This document shows positions 58,803 to 64,000 of a DNA stretch of 64,000 nucleotides, one piece after another. The stretch is taken from assembly GCA_965153355.1 (NCBI GenBank), contig OZ231127.1:49724001-49788000 (forward strand), read 5' to 3'. A program made the position numbers and the translations under genes. The notes under the pieces were generated by a model. That model was not told the DNA's origin and did not search any database. It worked only from the letters and a program-made list of their open reading frames with translations. Source of the stretch: Flaccisagitta enflata (Eukaryota; Chaetognatha; Sagittoidea; Aphragmophora). Positions within the stretch are counted from its first letter, which is position 1, and each line of letters begins with the position of its first letter.

Positions 58803-59050
58803 AAGGCCAACACCATACAGTCGCGTGCGGTTGTTAAGACCATGAGACCAAAAGACTAAAAGACTAAAATACTAAAAGACCAAAAGACTAAGAGACTAAA
58901 TGTGAATTAACTTTAACTAACTCAAAATGACCTAAAATGTCTTAAAATGATGTAAAACGTCAAAAAAAAGCAAAGTGTTACGGACGGACGGACGGACGGA
59001 CCGACAGACGGACAGAGTGGGTTGTAGAGTCGCGTGCACGCGACTAAAAA
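58803..59050 (-). mobile_element. hairpin-end element, full copy
   Basis: Left AAGGCCAACACCATACAGTC, GCGTGCGGTTG. Internal AAAGACTAAAAGACTAAAAT and AAAATGACCTAAAATG units. GGACGGACGGACGGACGG run, then right hairpin AGTCGCGTGCACGCGACT at 59028-59045, an exact 18-bp palindrome, followed by AAAAA. Confidence 0.9.
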
Positions 59051-59700
59051 GGGATTATTTATAAAAATGAGAAAACACGGAATTTAAAGACAAAAACAAT
59101 CGGCAGACTAGCCCAGGGGTGACGTTAAGTGGCGTCGACAGTTCAAAAAGTTGACTCAGTCAAGCCAACCTCGGTGGCAGCTAAGTCATTAATTCGTTTT
59201 CCATATGGAGATGAGGAGGTCGGCACAACCTTGAGCATTTTTACTCGCGGGTTTGCGACTCGGGGTGAGCAATTGTCAGTAGATCCGCAGGTCTGTAATG
59301 TCGTTTTTCATAAAGCTAGGTATGAAAAAAATGGTTTATTTGGATTATATTGTTCATGTTCATTGCTCAATCGCGCGCGACTGATATAGCTGGTGTAACC
59401 GGTCATATAACGGGATCACCATGGAGTTCGGCCGGTCGGTTTGTTTTGAGGATCAGTTTTTAGATTTGTACAGTTGTACAGAACAGTTGTACATGAGCTC
59501 ATGTGAAGGGACTGAACAAAATAATGCCTTGTTAAGTTGTTACGAAACTGCCAAATAGAACATGGAAATATTTACAGAATCTTTGATGGGACAGCAAATC
59601 ATATGCTTAACAGGCCAGTATGCCTTAATAGCGGCTGGAACGTATTAGTGAAAGATCTGATCGCCAAAAAAATGGACGTTGATCAGTATTGATAATTTTG
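59051..59700. other. intron sequence without supported features
   Basis: One 86-codon plus-strand frame (59129-59389) is not supported by domain or splice evidence. Confidence 0.45.
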
Positions 59701-59706
59701 ACGGTG

Positions 59707-60615
59707 AACAAGTGACGCGGGGTCACAATATCGTTGCGGAAATGTGGGCAGGGGCGTTAAACCTCCATCCACACCCAACGCTCCACCCCCTAGAGGCCCC
59801 TATACACATACATACTCAAACAAGTCATCCAAGGATCGCACATGGTCAGCGGTACCCGTTGCCCTTCTTGGACAGTTTTGCCTTAATTGTGGAGAGGGAG
59901 CAGGGCAGCGGCCCCAAAGGGCCAATGTCCTATAGAACACAGGGGTGATCCGTTACGTCTGTCTGTCTGACTGTCTAGAATTTTGGGCATCAAGACTGGG
60001 ATTTGGGCCTACAGGCTGGAAGTTGAGTTAACAGACTGAGATTTGGGCCAATAGGCTGAAATTTGGGCCTTTAGGATAAGTTGCAGGCTGAGACTGGGGA
60101 CTTCTGGCTGGAATTTGGGGCTCATATCTGGGATTTGGGATCTGGGATTTGGGATCTGGGATCTGGGATCTGGGATTTGGGCCTTTAAGCTGGGATTTGG
60201 GCCTTGAGGCTGGGATTAGGGCCTCAAGGCTGAAATTTGGGCCTAGAGGCTGGGATTTGGGCCTTGAGGCCGGATTTTGGGCCTTGAGGGTGGATTTTGG
60301 GCCTCAAGGGTGGAATTTGGGCCTCGAGGGTAGAATTTGGGCCTTGAGGCTACGATTTGGGCCTTGAGGCTTGGATTTTGGCCTTAAGGCTGGGGTTATG
60401 GGCCTCTAGGCTGAGATTCAGGTCAAAAGTCTCAGGGGGGGGGACGTACGTACGTAACGGATCACCCCTGTGTTCTATAGGACATCGCCCCTTTGGGGCC
60501 GCTGCCCAAAAACGTCTAAAACACTGGTTTTTTCCACTGTTTGACCCGTGCTCACCAGCGGATGGACCGACGGACGCACAAAGTCTCTTATAGAGTTGCG
60601 TGTCTGCAACTGAAA
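59707..60615 (-). mobile_element. hairpin-end element (TTGCGGACACGCAA subfamily) carrying a foldback
   Basis: Left end AACAAGTGACGCGGGGTCAC, AATATCGTTGCGGAAATGTG is the inverse of the right ends at 36797 and 44100. Right end GACGCACAAAGTCTCTTATA, GAGTTGCGTGTCTGCAACTG is the inverse of their left ends. The foldback at 59824-60512 sits between. Confidence 0.85.
59824..60512. mobile_element. foldback element copy 9
   Basis: Outer motif CATGGTCAGCGGTACCCGTT. Left arm GGCAGCGGCCCCAAAGGGCC, AATGTCCTATAGAACACAGG, GGTGATCCGTTACGT. Right arm ACGTAACGGATCACCCCTGT, TTCTATAGGACATCGCCCCT, TTGGGGCCGCTGCCC. Core of GGGATTTGGGCCTTGAGGCT units. Confidence 0.92.
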
Positions 60616-60756
60616 AAAAGAAAAAAAATCTTGTTCCAAAAGTTAAGGTGACATCGGACGAAACTCATCAATTTATGAAATCAAATTTGCCTTTCTTATT
60701 GAAATTGTTTTTGCCTAACAATGAAAAATGGCGAAGCGGGACAACAAAGAGAATGA

Positions 60757-60862
<106 letters not shown>

Positions 60863-60898
60863 TAAGAAAAGGGGTTGGAAAGACATGAATTAACTTAC

Positions 60899-61020
60899 TT
60901 GACAGTAGAAAGTGGCGATCCTGCCCAAGGTGAGGATTGGGACTTCCGGCGTACAAATGGGTTGGCTCACGACCGCCAAATGGACCGTCAACACGTTGCC
61001 GCATTTATATTCACCAGAGT
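60899..61020 (-). CDS. Ig-superfamily receptor, exon B (end of Ig domain 1, start of Ig domain 2)
   Basis: The minus strand has an acceptor CTCTCTCTCAG|AC and a donor CAA|GTAAGT, both close to consensus. The 122 nt begin in phase 1 and end in phase 0. The peptide starts with SGEYKCG, the strand-F signature that needs the Asp made with exon A. It then gives a linker (VHLAVVSQPIC) and LGRIATFYCQ, strand B of the next Ig domain with its conserved Cys. The polypyrimidine tract of the acceptor is itself a (CT)n microsatellite about 60 bp long. No stop or frame break is seen. The exon ends just after the Cys of domain 2, and the Trp is supplied by exon C. Confidence 0.9.
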
Positions 61021-61021
<1 letters not shown>

Positions 61022-61085
<64 letters not shown>

Positions 61086-61188
61086 ATAGAGAGCGAGAGC
61101 GAGAGAGAGGGAGAGAGAATGAGAACGAGAGCGAGAAAAAGAGAGAGCAAAGAGAATGAGGGCCAGAGAGACAGCCATATTTACGGAC

Positions 61189-61242
<54 letters not shown>
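61022..61242. repeat. (GA)n blocks at the exon B acceptor
   Basis: About 30 GA units at 61022-61081, which are (CT)n in the coding sense and form the exon B polypyrimidine tract. A duplicated GAGAATGAGAACGAGAGCGA segment and a second GA block lie at 61192-61240. Confidence 0.97.
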
Positions 61243-61247
<5 letters not shown>

Positions 61248-61829
61248 AACGAGAGCGAGAAAGAGAGAGAGCAAAGAGAATGAGGGCCAGAGACACAAAC
61301 AGAAACATAGAAAGAGACAAAAGAAGGGAAAGAAAGACAGAGATGGAGAGACAGAAAGAAAGGTAGAAAGACAGACATTAAAACAAATACGGAGATATGG
61401 AGTGAGAGTCAGGCGACAGCGAAAGAGAAACGGTAAACTTGCGCTAGGGTGGGTAAATATATCCGGATTATTCTGAGTCGACCAACGTTGGGGGGTTCTG
61501 ATTTGCCAAACCAAAGTAGCAATAAGTGCTTGCGCAAAGAAATCCATCCTTAGCTATTCGCTGCTTTTCATTAATTCTGATTGTGGAACAGATTCAGTGA
61601 CAGCTCACAAAGGTTCCTTGCATAACCAGATGTGCAGAAACGAAGATACTCCCTTTTTTTCACTCAGTGATTCAAAATACCAGTAATGGCGGCTGTCGCC
61701 GTGAGGAAAAAAGTCGTAAGCAGTGGTCACTTTTCACCATGCTTGTATCTTCAGTCACTGAAATCTTTCTTTTATTAGATCAAATCAAAAGCAATTGTAT
61801 GTATTGATTGCACTGAAAATCGGAGAAAA

Positions 61830-61994
61830 TTAGGACTGAGCCAAATAAGCTAGATGAGCTAAAATATTCAAAATAATTCACTCAGACAACCAGCTTTGCT
61901 CACTGATATGCTTCTTTGTACTTGCATGCTTAAATCAAAACATTAACTTATCCATCCTATTCAAAATCAGAGAAAAAGAGCAAGCTAAATGAGC
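61830..61994. repeat. ~150-bp satellite, unit 1
   Basis: GAGCTAAAATATTCAAAATA, CAGCTTTGCTCACTGATATG and TTGCATGCTTAAATCAAAAC. The next units resume at 62948 after the hAT-like element. Confidence 0.8.
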
Positions 61995-62002
61995 TAAATG
62001 AG

Positions 62003-62947
<945 letters not shown>

Positions 62948-63245
62948 TAAATGAGCTAGAATACTTAAAAACGCTCGCACAGATGAGCAGCTCTGCTCAC
63001 TGACTTGTTTTTTTTTAATTGCTTGCTTAAACAAGTATGAGAATATTTAGTCATTTATCATCTTCCAAATCAGAAAGAATAGACTGAGCTAAGTGAGCTT
63101 ATTGAGCTAAAATGCTCAAAAACACCCTTACAGATGAGCAGCTGTGCTCATAAATATGTCTATTCGTATTTGCCTGCTCACATAAACATGAATACACTCC
63201 TTTATTGATCCTACACAAAATCATAAAAAAATTGAAAAAAAATTT
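62948..63245. repeat. ~150-bp satellite, units 2 and 3
   Basis: Two units with GAGCTA(G/A)AAT(A/G)CT(T/C)AAAAAC, CAGATGAGCAGCT, TGTGCTCA or TCTGCTCA. They are continuous with the unit at 61830-61994 when the hAT-like insertion is removed. Confidence 0.82.
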
Positions 63246-63249
63246 TATT

Positions 63250-63845
63250 TGAATTTTTCATAAATAAATCTTTAAAAAATCATAGCGCAAAAAATATTTG
63301 TCATAGAGCATTCTGCTTGGCGCCAAATGAAAGAGAATTATCCAATTTACTTACCCTATCAATTTCATTAGGGCCCCAATCGGTCGGTGGAGATGCCCAA
63401 CTTCCCCATAAGAAAATGAAAACCCTGTTTCTCTCAAATATGTCAAAAAGTCGAAGACTGACTTCGACTTTTTTCCCGATTATTGTGTTTGGTATTTCAT
63501 TTTCTTTTGACATTACTCTTACAAGTTGATTCCATCAATTTTTCACACATTCCTTTGATAATGATATTTTATCCATTCAAACATTCAATCAATCATTCAT
63601 TCATTCATTTCTATTGTACGTTGCCAAATAAACCCGACAGCGAGTTCCTTCCTTTCACTTAAAATTCAAATTCTAGCAGCATGAAAAGGAAGACAATATC
63701 GTCGGCTGATCTAGCATCAAAATTCCAAACATCTTCGGTCAATAACTCTGTTGGTGTTATCGACTTATCGTTTCCTACATTCCTCATATTATTTAATTCC
63801 CGCATACTCTTTTCATGCAGACCTTTAATAAATTCACGAATTTAC
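63250..63845. other. intron sequence; AAAAAGTCGAA palindrome
   Basis: At about 63438-63473 AAAAAGTCGAA is followed by TTCGACTTTTTT. The flanks (GAAAAC..TTTCTC, TTTTTTCC) also resemble those at 18.7k, which suggests one dispersed repeat. Otherwise nothing supported. Confidence 0.55.
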
Positions 63846-64000
63846 CTGTGGGCGCGAGTTCCCTGATGGAAAGGGAGAATTGTCTCTCTCCTTTTTGTTC
63901 GATGCCGTATTTGTGGCCGTTGACGGTTTTGTCGTAAACTTTGCCGCCATTTGTCAGGAATTTGACTTCTTCGTCGACGACTTTAATCCAAACCGCGCTT
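63846..64000 (-). CDS. Ig-superfamily receptor, exon A (V-like Ig domain, partial at window edge)
   Basis: Read on the minus strand, 51 complete codons enter from beyond the window edge and end at a donor ACAG|GTAAAT. The peptide has the AVWIK motif (core Trp of strand C), FLTNGGKVYD and QFSLSIRELAPT, the usual order of strands C to E in a V-type Ig domain. The last base, G, is the first base of a split codon (phase 1). Exon B starts with AC, so the join gives GAC (Asp) and completes the DSGEYKC motif. The domain start, signal peptide and first conserved Cys must lie to the right of the window. Known of the family: such domains are extracellular adhesion or recognition modules. The specific receptor is not recognised. 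Confidence 0.8.

Overview
This is a window of animal (metazoan) nuclear DNA, almost all of it intron and repeat. The evidence is GT-AG introns up to about 21 kb, immunoglobulin-domain exons, a LINE-type retrotransposon, DNA-transposon derivatives and a very high load of long dinucleotide and trinucleotide microsatellites. The combination suggests an SSR-rich invertebrate, but I cannot name the species. Nothing looks bacterial, viral or plasmid-like, and I see no rRNA gene or CRISPR array.

The main gene lies on the minus strand and is transcribed from the right edge leftward. Five exons (63846->64000, 60899-61020, 55056-55141, 33995-34129, 32699-32787) have good splice sites and matching phases at every junction. 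Together they encode one V-like Ig domain, one complete C2-like Ig domain and the start of a third. Their introns are about 2.8, 5.8, 20.9 and 1.2 kb. Further left on the same strand, weaker candidate exons (28.4k, 25.4k, 21.4-21.6k, 20.0-20.2k, 14.3k, 9.0-9.4k, 0.16-0.26k) may carry the rest of the same protein (low-complexity and basic, perhaps a cytoplasmic tail) or belong to another gene. The link between the two exon groups is not shown, and neither end of the gene is in the window.

The rest is a nested mosaic of repeats. A near-complete non-LTR retrotransposon (2757-6337) sits in a 44-bp satellite with a 13-bp target duplication. A 29-bp satellite fills 10.0-12.1k. A 3.77-kb Tc1/mariner relic (50593-54363) keeps its terminal repeats and both ends of a transposase, and it holds later insertions. 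Palindromic TA-flanked MITEs lie at 7.4k, 40.6k and 45.0k, and a hAT-like element with an 8-bp duplication lies at 62.0k. Two abundant families recur through the window and seem the most novel content. One is a foldback element with GC-rich inverted arms around a minisatellite core. The other is a short element with a terminal 18-bp palindrome and an internal GGAC/GGTC-type repeat. The second family often contains the first.

Many long apparent reading frames are microsatellites or minisatellites whose unit has no stop codon. They are not annotated as genes.
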